64,000 nucleotides of DNA, from contig CAWDBL010000037.1 of the NCBI GenBank assembly GCA_963800505.1, forward strand, positions 434,001-498,000, given 5' to 3'. The translations under genes were made by a program, and so were the position numbers. Under the pieces are notes generated by a model. It did no database searches. It was not told the DNA's origin and saw only the letters and a program-made list of their open reading frames with translations. Within the stretch, counting starts at the first letter, position 1. Each line of letters begins with the position of its first letter. Shown in pieces: positions 26,242-33,756 of the stretch. The stretch is from Fodinibacter sp963800505 (GTDB lineage: Bacteria; Actinomycetota; Actinomycetes; Actinomycetales; Dermatophilaceae).

Positions 26242-26460
26242 GCCGCCGCTCCGACCAGGGCGACGTCGATGGTGACCTCGTTACGGCCGTGGATGAGACC
26301 CAGGCTCCGAAGCCTCCCGAGAGCGTTGCGGAAACCGCCACCGGCGGCGCTGCAGTCGGTGGTATCGGCGAGCTCGTCGACGCTGAACGCGGACGGGTAG
26401 GCAACAGCCAGGGCGTCGAGGATGAGCCGGTGGGCCTTGCCGACACCCAGGTGGGCCTTC
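26239..26460 (-). pseudogene. Winged-helix domain fragment of a larger ATPase-like protein
   Basis: One minus-strand frame reads LGVGKAHRLILDALAVAYPS, AFSVDELADTTDCSAAGGGF and RNALGRLRSLGLI (one Arg/Ser position depends on reading), a winged-helix domain similar to those at the C-terminus of HerA-like or helicase-associated ATP-binding proteins. The rest of the gene is absent; a few residues in another frame just upstream (LTTTVAAAASSTPARAMEGP) may belong to it. It is a truncated leftover, and the parent family is uncertain. Confidence 0.5.
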
Positions 26461-26665
26461 CATCGCGCGCGCCGGCGTGCTCGAGGCGGCAGCTGCCACG
26501 GTGGTGGTCAGAACGTCGGTGCCGTTCACCAGCTTCGACGGTCCGGGTCACCGACGGGGGCGGCTCCGCGGTGAGCGCCGCCGACTGGTACGGGCGCTAT
26601 TCCTCCTGACCGGGGTCCGCCCTCCTCGTCGTCACGACCGGGCCGCGACCCGGCTGCCGGACGGG

Positions 26666-27115
26666 TCAGCCCTCGACGCGGGCCTCGCGCACGACGAGGA
26701 CCGGCCCCGCCTGGCACGTCGTGGCGGCCTCCGGGTCCCGGACCCCGGTGACCCGGAGGCGGTCCCCGGTGCGCACCGCCGGCAGGTCACCGACGAGCAC
26801 GAAGACACCCGAGCCGCCGTCCGGGGTCAGGGTTGTGCACCGCAGCTCGTCGTCCACGGTGACGACGCCGATGACGGTGACCGCCCCACGGGACGAGGTC
26901 GTCGGCAGCACCAGGTCCTCGGTCGGGGAGTCGGACGGCGCGGGCTGCTCGGAGTCCCTCGGGGACGGGCTCATCGGGGATCCTGTCGGGCTCGGGGGGC
27001 TGGTGGACGACGGGAGGTCGGTCGAGGGGTCGGCGGCCCCGCACCCGCCGAGCAGCACGGTCGCGACGAGCGCGGCCGCGGCGCGCGTGGACCCGGTCAC
27101 CGCGCCATTGTCCAT
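26666..27115 (-). CDS. Putative lipoprotein (149 aa)
   Basis: From ATG 27115 the protein begins MDNGAVTGSTRAAAALVATV with lipobox LLGGC, so Cys25 or thereabouts would be lipidated after signal peptidase II cleavage. A Ser/Pro/Thr linker of about 45 residues leads to a small C-terminal domain with GAVTVIGVVTVDDELRCTTL, GVFVLVGDLP and TGDRLRVTGV, which looks like an OB-type beta barrel; Cys residues at CTTL and TTCQ may form a disulphide. The function is unknown. The ATG at 27163 would add 16 residues that spoil the signal peptide. Confidence 0.75.
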   Translation of the reverse strand: MDNGAVTGSTRAAAALVATVLLGGCGAADPSTDLPSSTSPPSPTGSPMSPSPRDSEQPAPSDSPTEDLVLPTTSSRGAVTVIGVVTVDDELRCTTLTPDGGSGVFVLVGDLPAVRTGDRLRVTGVRDPEAATTCQAGPVLVVREARVEG

Positions 27116-27181
27116 TGCCGCCCCGGCCACGGCAACCGGCGGCTCACCGGCGCCGCGCAGCACACGGCAGCCACCCCAGGG

Positions 27182-27600
27182 TCAGCGCGACGCGACGACG
27201 ACCATCCAGCGGTCGGTCCGGACCCGCATCCACATCAGGATGCCGCGGACCGTCGTGAAGACGGTGAAGGCTGCCCAGAGCCAGGTGACGGCGTCCGCCT
27301 GCCGGGTGCCACCCCGGAGCAACCGGTCGCCAGCGAGGTGCACCGCGCGGACACCGGGAGGAAGAGCACGAGGGTCACCGCCATCGCCGCGGCAGCCAGA
27401 CGCCGTCGCCGGCCCCGATGAGGACGTCGTCGATGACGAAGACGAACCCCGACAGCGGCTGACCGAGCGCGACGACGACCAGCCCGGCCGCGATGGCCGA
27501 CCGGACCGGCGTGTCCGGCGTGAAGAGCGCCCCGAGGAACGGGTGCACGAGGAGGACGACGATCTCGAGGACGATGCCGCACAGCACCCCCCGCACTTTG
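27182..27600 (-). pseudogene. MATE efflux transporter, C-terminal fragment
   Basis: The minus strand reads MRGVLCGIVLEIVVLLVHPF, LGALFTPDTPVRSAIAAGLV and ALGQPLSGFVFVIDDVLIGA; a shift then gives AAMAVTLVLFLPVSA, and a further shift LWAAFTVFTTVRGILMWMRV and a stop at 27182. These are the last three or four helices of a DinF-type MATE protein. The matching N-terminal piece lies at 20512-20955, on the same strand but in the wrong order. The middle 150 or more residues are missing. Confidence 0.75.
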
Positions 27601-27772
27601 GGCGAACCAGGACGACGAGGACTCGTGACGGCTCATTGACCCAGAACTGCCCAGAATCGTCGGCCCCCTGCCGTTTTGGAGGGACACGTCACAGTGGGCG
27701 GTGTGCAGCACCTCGGGGACGCTCCCTGGTGGGCGAAGCGAGGCATCCGCTCATCGGGATCATGTGAGTGAG

Positions 27773-27790
27773 GAATCCCCTCAGCTCCAC
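27773..27790 (+). other. attR: right copy of the tRNA-Ala attachment repeat
   Basis: GAATCCCCTCAGCTCCAC is identical to 15363-15380. No tRNA body precedes it. Core genes resume downstream. Confidence 0.85.
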
Positions 27791-27797
27791 TCCTGTC

Positions 27798-27835
27798 GAA
27801 GGGCCCGGACGCACTGGTGTGCCTCCGGGTCCTTC
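27798..27835. terminator. Hairpin just outside attR, probable original tRNA-Ala terminator
   Basis: GAAGGGCCCGGACGCAC (27798-27814) pairs with GTGCCTCCGGGTCCTTC (27819-27835) with a few mismatches around a TGGT loop. Its distance from attR equals that expected for a terminator downstream of the tRNA before the island came in. It could also end the convergent dienelactone hydrolase transcript. Confidence 0.65.
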
Positions 27836-27866
27836 GGGTTCACCCGGATGCCGGTGCGCCCGGCGC

Positions 27867-28565
27867 CTACCGCACGTACTCGGTCAGGAACGCGACCGCC
27901 CGCGACCACGCCTGTGCCGCGGCCTCGGGGTCGTAGGTGCCGATCAGGTTCTCGTCGTTGAGGAAGGCGTGGCCGGCCGGGTAGAGGTGCAGCTCGGCAG
28001 GAGCCGCCCCCGCTCGCTCGTCGAGGGCGCCGAACACCGATCGCACCCGGTCCACGGGGATGCTCTGGTCCTCGAGCCCGAAGTGGCCCTGCACGGCAGC
28101 CCGGATGCCGGGCACGAGCGACGTGTCGTGCGGCAGACCGTAGAACGGCACGGCAGCACTGACCAGGTCGGGCCGGCTCGCGGCCAGGGCGAAGACGAAG
28201 CCGCCGCCCATGCAGAACCCGATCGCACCCACCGTCGCGCTCGTCACCTCGGGCAGTCCCACGAGGTAGTCGACCGCCCCGGCGAGGTCCTCCACGGCGC
28301 GCTCCATCGGCAGGCTCTGCAGCAGCTGGGCCGCCTCGGCGGCGTCGTGCGTCGTCGAGCCGCCGTAGAGGTCCGGAGCGAGGGCGACGAACCCGGCATC
28401 CGCCAGCCGTTCGACGATGCTCGCCACGTGGGTGGTGAGTCCCCACCACTCCTGGATCACCACGACACCCGGGCCCGAGCCCGACTCCGGCACCCTCAGG
28501 TAGCCGAAGGCCTCGCCGTCACCGCCCGGGAACCGCACGTTCTGCCGTCCTGCCTGGTCACCCAC
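27867..28565 (-). CDS. Dienelactone hydrolase family protein
   Basis: The 232-aa alpha/beta hydrolase starts at GTG 28565, preceded by GAGGAG; an ATG at 28712 would add an unlikely Pro-rich extension. Family motifs are VVVIQEWWGLTTHVASIVER (Glu of the active-site network), APDLYGG, AIGFCMGGGFVFALAAS with nucleophile Cys, and the C-terminal LYPAGHAFLN with the catalytic His; an Asp lies in GLEDQSIP. Members hydrolyse dienelactones in chloroaromatic breakdown, but many act on other lactones or esters, and no catabolic genes are nearby. Confidence 0.93.
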   Translation of the reverse strand: MGDQAGRQNVRFPGGDGEAFGYLRVPESGSGPGVVVIQEWWGLTTHVASIVERLADAGFVALAPDLYGGSTTHDAAEAAQLLQSLPMERAVEDLAGAVDYLVGLPEVTSATVGAIGFCMGGGFVFALAASRPDLVSAAVPFYGLPHDTSLVPGIRAAVQGHFGLEDQSIPVDRVRSVFGALDERAGAAPAELHLYPAGHAFLNDENLIGTYDPEAAAQAWSRAVAFLTEYVR

Positions 28566-28832
28566 GGATGTCTCCTCGCGTCCACGTCGGATGCCGGCAA
28601 CCGACGTTGCCCACCGGGAGAAAGGTACGTCCCGCGCGCCGCCCGGCGCCGGAACCGGCTGCGGCCCGCTCGGCGTGCACCGGTGGGAGGTCTGCACCGA
28701 CGGGCCGCTCACCCAGTGCGGGTGAGTCCTCGCTCCACCCCTGCGGCCCAGACTGGCCGCACCCCATCAGTGCGAGGGAAGGCTCAGTCATGGCGAGCAC
28801 CAGGCAAGTCAGGACCGATCGGGATCGTCACG

Positions 28833-29234
28833 ATGGTCGTCGGAGTCATCTTCGCGGTGGCGGGGGTGACCACCTACATCCTCGTCGCCAACGAGCTCGC
28901 CGCCGAGAACATCAATGTCTCGGATGACGCGACGTACTTCGCCGGCCAGTCCGTCACCTCACCGTGGACGGCGTACTCCGAGGCAGAGACGATCAGCAAG
29001 CACGCGCTCGAGGCCACCGGCGGCAAGACCTACGCCGAGCTCGACCGCGAGGACCCGTTGCGCGAGACCGCGATGCAGGCGTCGTTCCTTCGGGCCTCGC
29101 TGTTCACCTCGGTGGTCGCCTTCGGTGTCGCCGCGCTGGCAGCGGTGCTGGGCGTCATGCTCTTCCTCATCGGCTGGTCGTTGCGCGGCCTCGGGCGAGC
29201 ATCGGCGCTCCCGACGTCCGACCCGCTCACCTGA
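28833..29234 (+). CDS. Small two-TM membrane protein (LigA-annotated family), 5' end frameshifted
   Basis: The body of the protein reads MVVGVIFAVAGVTTYILVAN, ELAAENINVSDDATYFAGQS, SKHALEATGGKTYAELDRED and ASFLRASLFTSVVAFGVAAL, with two transmembrane helices flanking an extracytoplasmic loop. Relatives in actinobacteria are often mislabelled aromatic ring-opening dioxygenase LigA; no dioxygenase function is expected. Their N-terminus should read like MASTRQVGPIGIVTMVVG. That start exists at ATG 28790 but is one base out of frame, so an extra base near 28810 is likely. From 28833 the internal Met would give 133 aa with a shortened first helix. Confidence 0.7.
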   Translation: MVVGVIFAVAGVTTYILVANELAAENINVSDDATYFAGQSVTSPWTAYSEAETISKHALEATGGKTYAELDREDPLRETAMQASFLRASLFTSVVAFGVAALAAVLGVMLFLIGWSLRGLGRASALPTSDPLT

Positions 29235-29527
29235 CGTGCGGTTTCCGGACGACCTGACTGCGTGACGGGGATCTCAGATCCGGTGCGGCACAACGGAGCA
29301 GACGTGCGGGGTGGCAAGAGCCGCCGCCGCACTTCCCAGCCGCCTCGCGGCATCCGGGGCGCTCCTCCTCGCCACGGCGGCGTGGGGCGTGGGGTCACCA
29401 CGGGTGGAGTGTTGCTGACCGCCGTCGGCGTGCCCGCACCCGGAGCCGGCGCACGCGCACCGTCAGGACGGCATCAGGATGCCGTCAACACGCCGCCCGC
29501 TGGACGCGGCGGTGGTGACCTGGAGGC

Positions 29528-30349
29528 ATGTCCACCACCGACCTCAGAACCGGTCACCGGGGTGCCCAACGTGCCCTGGCCGTCATCCTCCCGCTCGCGG
29601 TTGCCTGGGGGCTCGCCGCGGCAGGGAACAGCCTCACCACCGCCACCTCGGTGCTGGTCCTCGTGCTCGTCGTCGTGGCCGTCGGCGCGGCCGGCGACCG
29701 GCTGGCGGGCGTGCTCGCGGCGCTCTCCAGCGGGCTGTGGTTCGACTTCTTCCTCACCGAGCCGACCGGGCAGTTCACCATCAGGGACCCCGACGACCTC
29801 GAGGTCGCCGTCCTGCTCGTCGTCGTGGGGGTGGCCGTCACCGAGATCGCGCACTGGGGGCTGCGCCAGCAGGCCGGTGCGTCCCGGCGAGCCGGCTTCC
29901 TCGACGGCGTGCTCGAGAGTGCCGACGCCGCGACCGGTGCGGACGTCGACCTCGACGAGGCCCGCCGGCGGGTCGCCGACCGCATCACCGGCGTGCTGGG
30001 GCTCGACCGCTGCCGGTTCGTCGCCGGCCCGGCGCCCATCCGCGGCGTCGCGGTGCTGCTGCGTGACGGCACCGTCGAGCGAGACGGTCACGCCGTGGCG
30101 GTCGAGCGCGAGGGCCTGCCGGCCGACGTCGAGATCGTGCTGTCGGTGCCCGGGCCGGCCGTCGACCGCGGGCACTTCCGGCTCACCGCGGCCAGCCGGG
30201 TCCAGCGTCCGAGCCTGGAGCAGCGCCGGGTCGCCGTGCTGCTCGCCGCCCAGTGCGCCTCACTCCCGAGGGTCCAGCACGCCCCTGGTGGGAGCGACCC
30301 CCACCCGACACGACCACCAGACCCGCCGGAGGAACAGCCGACCGGCTGA
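29528..30349 (+). CDS. DUF4118 (KdpD-like sensor) membrane protein
   Basis: The 273-aa protein begins MSTTDLRTGHRGAQRALAVI and has the three-to-four helix DUF4118 region at about residues 18-110: ILPLAVAWGLAAAGNSLTTA, VLVLVLVVVAVGAAGDRLAG, ALSSGLWFDFFLTEPTGQFT and DLEVAVLLVVVGVAVTEIAH. This matches the membrane part of the KdpD potassium sensor. The C-terminal half looks like a small GAF-type domain (AGFLDGVLESADAA, RCRFVAGPAPIRGVAVLL) with no histidine kinase or ATPase domain. It may sense a ligand and act through a partner. It precedes the phosphodiesterase-superfamily gene by 50 bp. Confidence 0.85.
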   Translation: MSTTDLRTGHRGAQRALAVILPLAVAWGLAAAGNSLTTATSVLVLVLVVVAVGAAGDRLAGVLAALSSGLWFDFFLTEPTGQFTIRDPDDLEVAVLLVVVGVAVTEIAHWGLRQQAGASRRAGFLDGVLESADAATGADVDLDEARRRVADRITGVLGLDRCRFVAGPAPIRGVAVLLRDGTVERDGHAVAVEREGLPADVEIVLSVPGPAVDRGHFRLTAASRVQRPSLEQRRVAVLLAAQCASLPRVQHAPGGSDPHPTRPPDPPEEQPTG

Positions 30350-30399
30350 GCACCACGGCGGGTCGCCCCGACCGTCGCCCCTCGACTGGAGCACCTTCC

Positions 30400-32979
30400 A
30401 TGAGCGCTGAGACCGAAGCCCGCCGCCCCCTCGCCGTCACCCTGGTGGTGGCGCTCACCGCCGTGGTCGCGGTGCTCGACCTCGTCGTCGGAGTGCTGCT
30501 GCTGACCGGTGTCGACAGCATCGGGTCGGTGGAGGGGATGACATCGGACGAGACAACGCTTTCGGCCCAGGTCGTGGCGGGCGCCTTCCTCCTCTTCGGG
30601 GTGATCCAGGCGATCGTCGCCTACCAGCTGGCCAAGGGCTCGAACGGCGCCCGGCTCGTCGTCACCGTCATCCTCATCGCGCAGCAGCTGCACTCCCTGT
30701 ATCTCGGCGCCCAGCTCGACATCCAGCGGGTGCCCGGGTTCGCCGGCCTGGCGATCGCGGTGGTCATCCTTCTCCTCGTCTGGAACCCGGTGAGCTCGCG
30801 GTGGTTCGACCGGGGGCGCAACAGCGCGCTCGCCGACTCCATCGACGCCGAGGGCACCGAGCACCAGCAGTCGGGCACCAGGATGCTGGACTTCCTGCTG
30901 CGGCTCATCGTGCTCGGCCTGACCATCGCCGTGATGCCGGGTGTCACCACCGACTCGCCTGCGTCGCTGATGATCGCCGTGGTCATGGTGTCCGTCGCGG
31001 GGTGGCTGCTGCAGCCGTTGTTCATGCGCGTGGCGCTGCACTTCGGCTGGATCGGGGCGGTGCTGCTCGCCCTGTTCGCCAACGCCATCGTGCTCGGGCT
31101 GGGCCTCTGGCTCAGCCCCGGGGTCACCGTGTCGAGCCCGGTCGTGGCGTTCTTCGCCGCTTGGGTCTACGCGTTCGTCATGACGCTGATCGGCTGGGCG
31201 TTCAGCATCAACAGCCGCGACTACCTCACCGTGCACGCCATGCGGATGGGCGCGCGAGGTACGCACGAGGAGAAGTCGGACATGCCCGGCGTCGTCTTCG
31301 TGCAGCTCGACGGCGTGCCGGCTCCGTTGCTGGAGAACGAGATCCGCTCCGGCAACATCCCGACGATCAGTCGCTGGGTACGCTCGGGCAGCCACACCTG
31401 GACCGAGTGGACGGCCCGCGTCCCGTCGACCACCCCGGTGAGCCAGGCCGGACTGCTGCACGGCAACAACGACGGCATCCCGGCGTTCCGCTGGTTCGAC
31501 CGCGACATGGGGCGCCTGCTCGTCGCCAACCGGCCCGAGGATGCCGCGATCATCGAGGCCCGCGTCGGCAACGGCCGTGGGCTGCTCGCCGACGACGGCG
31601 TCAGCATCTCCAACCTCTTCTCCGGCGACGCCGCCACCTCGCTGCTCACGATGAGCGGGCTCAAGCAGGGCAGGAAGGGGCTCGGGCCGTCGCAGTCGTA
31701 CGCCGCCTTCTTCACCCACCCCGCCGGCATCCTGCGGGCCGTGATCATGACGGTCGGCGAGATGGTCAAGGAGGTGTTCCAGGCCCGCCGGCAGGTGCGG
31801 CGTGACGTCGAGCCACGCATCCACCGGGGTGGCTCCTACGTCCTGCTGCGTGCCGTCACCAACGTCTTCCTGCGCGACCTGAACGTCGCGCTGGTCGTCG
31901 AGGCGATGATGACGGGGAAGAAGGCGATCTACGTCGACTTCGTCGACTACGACGAGATCGCGCACCACGCGGGCGTCACCCGCTCGGAGTCGCTCGCCGC
32001 GTTCTACGGGCTCGACGACGTGCTGCGCAGCATCGAGCAGGTCATCGCGGCCGGCATCACGCCGCGCCCGTACCAGGTGGTGCTGGTGTCCGACCACGGG
32101 CAGAGCCAGGGCGCGACCTTCCTGCAGCGCTACGGGGTCTCGCTCGAGAACCTCATCCTGGGCTACTTCGACGGCGACGCAACCGTGACGGCGGCCACCG
32201 GCGAGGTCGAGGCGTGGGGGCCGGTGAACATGCTCGTCGGTCAGCTGTCCGGTCAGGACTCGGTGAGCGGCCGGATCACCAAGCGGGCGATCGCCGACCG
32301 TGACGCTGAGGCTCCGGTCGGGCCGTCCGGCATCACCGCGGACACCACGGGCCCCGGTGACGCCCCCGCCGAGCTCACCGTCGTGGGCTCGGGCAACCTC
32401 GGTGGGGTGTGGTTCAGCCAGCACCCCGAGCGGCTGACCCTCACCGACATCGAGCGGCTGCACCCGGGCCTGCTGGCCATGCTGGCGGCCCACCCGGGCA
32501 TCGGGTTCGTCGTCGTGGCGACCGACCACGGGCCGGTGGCCCTGGGCGCCGACGGCACCCACGACCTCACCACCGGCGAGGTCGTCGGTGACGACCCGCT
32601 GGCCCTCTTCGGCACCGACGCCGTGGGCGACTTCATCCACGTGTCCTCCTACCCCAACGCTCCCGACATCTACGTCAACTCGCTCTACGACCCGGTGCTC
32701 GACGAGGTGGCGGCCTTCGAGGAGCTGGTCGGCTGCCACGGCGGCCTGGGCGGGTGGCAGACCCGGCCGCTGCTCGTGCACCCGGCGGAGTGGTCGATCG
32801 ACGAGGACCTGCTCGACGACCGCGGCCGGCTGCGCGGAGCCGACACGGTGCACCACCAGATGGTGCGCTGGCTCGAGCGGCTCGGCCACCGCGCCGACCT
32901 GCAGCCGGATGCCCTGCGGGCTCGCTCCCGATGCGGCGCCCACGGGCGACCCGGTGAGGTGAGCGCGCTACCCGGCTGA
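30400..32979 (+). CDS. Membrane-anchored alkaline phosphatase/phosphodiesterase superfamily protein
   Basis: The start at ATG 30400 (MSAETEARRPLAV) follows GGAG and gives 859 aa. Residues about 15-125 contain four helices; about 160-280 a second membrane region (LLRLIVLGLTIAVMPGV, VSVAGWLLQPLFMRVALHFG, VVAFFAAWVYAFVMTLIGW) resembling the PF04020 phage holin superfamily IV domain. From about 295 begins a type I phosphodiesterase/nucleotide pyrophosphatase fold: PGVVFVQLDGVPAPLLENEI, VPSTTPVSQAGLLHGNN (nucleophile Thr/Ser region), VDFVDYDEIAHHAGVTR and VVLVSDHGQSQGATF carrying metal-ligand Asp and His, and NLGGVWFS later. Similar proteins are widespread in actinobacteria; the substrate is unknown, possibly an envelope phosphoester. 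Confidence 0.85.
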   Translation: MSAETEARRPLAVTLVVALTAVVAVLDLVVGVLLLTGVDSIGSVEGMTSDETTLSAQVVAGAFLLFGVIQAIVAYQLAKGSNGARLVVTVILIAQQLHSLYLGAQLDIQRVPGFAGLAIAVVILLLVWNPVSSRWFDRGRNSALADSIDAEGTEHQQSGTRMLDFLLRLIVLGLTIAVMPGVTTDSPASLMIAVVMVSVAGWLLQPLFMRVALHFGWIGAVLLALFANAIVLGLGLWLSPGVTVSSPVVAFFAAWVYAFVMTLIGWAFSINSRDYLTVHAMRMGARGTHEEKSDMPGVVFVQLDGVPAPLLENEIRSGNIPTISRWVRSGSHTWTEWTARVPSTTPVSQAGLLHGNNDGIPAFRWFDRDMGRLLVANRPEDAAIIEARVGNGRGLLADDGVSISNLFSGDAATSLLTMSGLKQGRKGLGPSQSYAAFFTHPAGILRAVIMTVGEMVKEVFQARRQVRRDVEPRIHRGGSYVLLRAVTNVFLRDLNVALVVEAMMTGKKAIYVDFVDYDEIAHHAGVTRSESLAAFYGLDDVLRSIEQVIAAGITPRPYQVVLVSDHGQSQGATFLQRYGVSLENLILGYFDGDATVTAATGEVEAWGPVNMLVGQLSGQDSVSGRITKRAIADRDAEAPVGPSGITADTTGPGDAPAELTVVGSGNLGGVWFSQHPERLTLTDIERLHPGLLAMLAAHPGIGFVVVATDHGPVALGADGTHDLTTGEVVGDDPLALFGTDAVGDFIHVSSYPNAPDIYVNSLYDPVLDEVAAFEELVGCHGGLGGWQTRPLLVHPAEWSIDEDLLDDRGRLRGADTVHHQMVRWLERLGHRADLQPDALRARSRCGAHGRPGEVSALPG

Positions 32980-33064
32980 CAGCTGACTGAGTAGCTAAAG
33001 GTGCATCACGGGAAGATAACGGGCACAGTGGATGCACCGGCCCGTATGGGCCGGCGCGAGTGTC

Positions 33065-33231
33065 AGCCGCCGAGTCCTGCCCCCTGACGCTCGCCCCCTG
33101 ATTTTGCAGCCGGGGCAGGGACGGGGGACCCACCTTGGGCCGGTCCACCTGAACGGCCTTGGGGTGAAGCCGCGCATCGCGCGGCCGGGCAACTTCCGCC
33201 CGAACCCGACAGCTGACCTCGCAGGCGGTTG
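33065..33231 (+). promoter_or_regulatory. c-di-AMP riboswitch (ydaO/yuaA class)
   Basis: The leader of the NlpC/P60 gene contains the class's conserved blocks in order: CCGAGTCCTGCC, CAGCCGGGGCAGGGACGGG, GGGGTGAAGCCGCG, GCGGCCGGGCAACTTCCG, CCCGAACCCGACAGCTGACC and CTCGCAGGCGG. The outer stem AGCCGCC (33065-33071) pairs with GGCGGTT near 33225-33231. These riboswitches turn off cell-wall hydrolase and ion transport genes when c-di-AMP is high; in actinobacteria they often precede NlpC/P60 or Rpf genes. Confidence 0.88.
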
Positions 33232-33245
33232 GAAGGGATTCCCTT

Positions 33246-33716
33246 GTGCACACCGTGATGCTCGGGCGGCCGAACGCTGCCCGGACCCTGTTGGTGGCCC
33301 TGGCCACCTTGCTCGCAGTGGTCCTGATCGCTCCCGCTCCACCGGCCGACGCCGCCACCATCGCCCAGCAGGCGGTCAAGATCTCGGCGGCCCAGAAGGG
33401 GAAGCCGTACCGGTACGGAGCCGTCGGCCCCAGGGCCTTCGACTGCTCCGGCCTGGTCGTCTACGTCTACAACACCAGGCTCCACAAGAAGCTGCCGCGC
33501 ACCGCGACCGCCCAGCGCAAGGCCACTACGCGCATCGCGAAGAAGTCGATCCGTCCCGGCGACCTGGTCTTCTTCGCCCCCAGCTCCACCGCGAGGGTCA
33601 CCCATGTCGGCGTGTATGCCGGCGGCGGCAAGATCTGGCACTCACCCAAGCCGGGGGGTGTCGTCAAGCTGTCGACGCTGTGGACGACGCGCTGGACCGC
33701 CGGTCGAGTGAGATAG
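33246..33716 (+). CDS. Secreted NlpC/P60 peptidoglycan endopeptidase
   Basis: The 156-aa protein has a signal peptide (ARTLLVALATLLAVVLIAPA, cleavage near PADAA) and a minimal NlpC/P60 domain: AAQKGKPYRYGAVGPRAFDC with Cys nucleophile in FDCSGLVVYVY, PGDLVFFAP, the His of THVGVYAGGGKIWHSPKPGG and a short C-terminus. These enzymes cleave D-Glu-diaminopimelate bonds in stem peptides during wall turnover. GTG 33246 was taken as start because it lies 10 bp after AAGGGA; ATG 33258 is an alternative. Control is by the upstream c-di-AMP riboswitch. Confidence 0.94.
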   Translation: MHTVMLGRPNAARTLLVALATLLAVVLIAPAPPADAATIAQQAVKISAAQKGKPYRYGAVGPRAFDCSGLVVYVYNTRLHKKLPRTATAQRKATTRIAKKSIRPGDLVFFAPSSTARVTHVGVYAGGGKIWHSPKPGGVVKLSTLWTTRWTAGRVR

Positions 33717-33724
33717 TCGGCGCC

Positions 33725-33756
33725 GGTCGTGCCGGCCGGCTCAGGCCGGCACGACC
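33725..33756. terminator. Bidirectional hairpin between NlpC/P60 and the RecB-like gene
   Basis: GGTCGTGCCGGCC (33725-33737) and GGCCGGCACGACC (33744-33756) are perfect inverted repeats with a 6-nt loop. The stop codon of the minus-strand helicase gene (33741-33743) lies across the loop and arm, so the hairpin serves both converging genes. Confidence 0.75.

Larger units (their letters stand above)
15363..27790. mobile_element. tRNA-Ala-integrated genomic island, decayed
   Basis: The last 18 bases of the tRNA region, GAATCCCCTCAGCTCCAC (15363-15380), are repeated exactly at 27773-27790, giving a direct repeat that brackets 12.4 kb. An integrase C-terminal remnant lies beside the tRNA, as expected for tRNA-targeted tyrosine recombinases. 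Inside are transposase remnants, frameshifted genes, a nested insertion, a low-GC patch and a few small intact genes; outside, normal core genes resume. The island has no intact integrase, so it is probably immobile. Confidence 0.85.

Noticed and set aside
29467..29486. Short dyad GACGGCAT-CAGG-ATGCCGTC as operator
   Set aside because: It consists of two facing copies of the frequent ATGCCG word and has no regulator next to it; chance is likely enough.
30088..32943. 951-codon minus-strand open frame
   Set aside because: Antisense to the phosphodiesterase-type gene; Asp/Arg/Glu/His-rich composition typical of the complementary frame in high-GC DNA.
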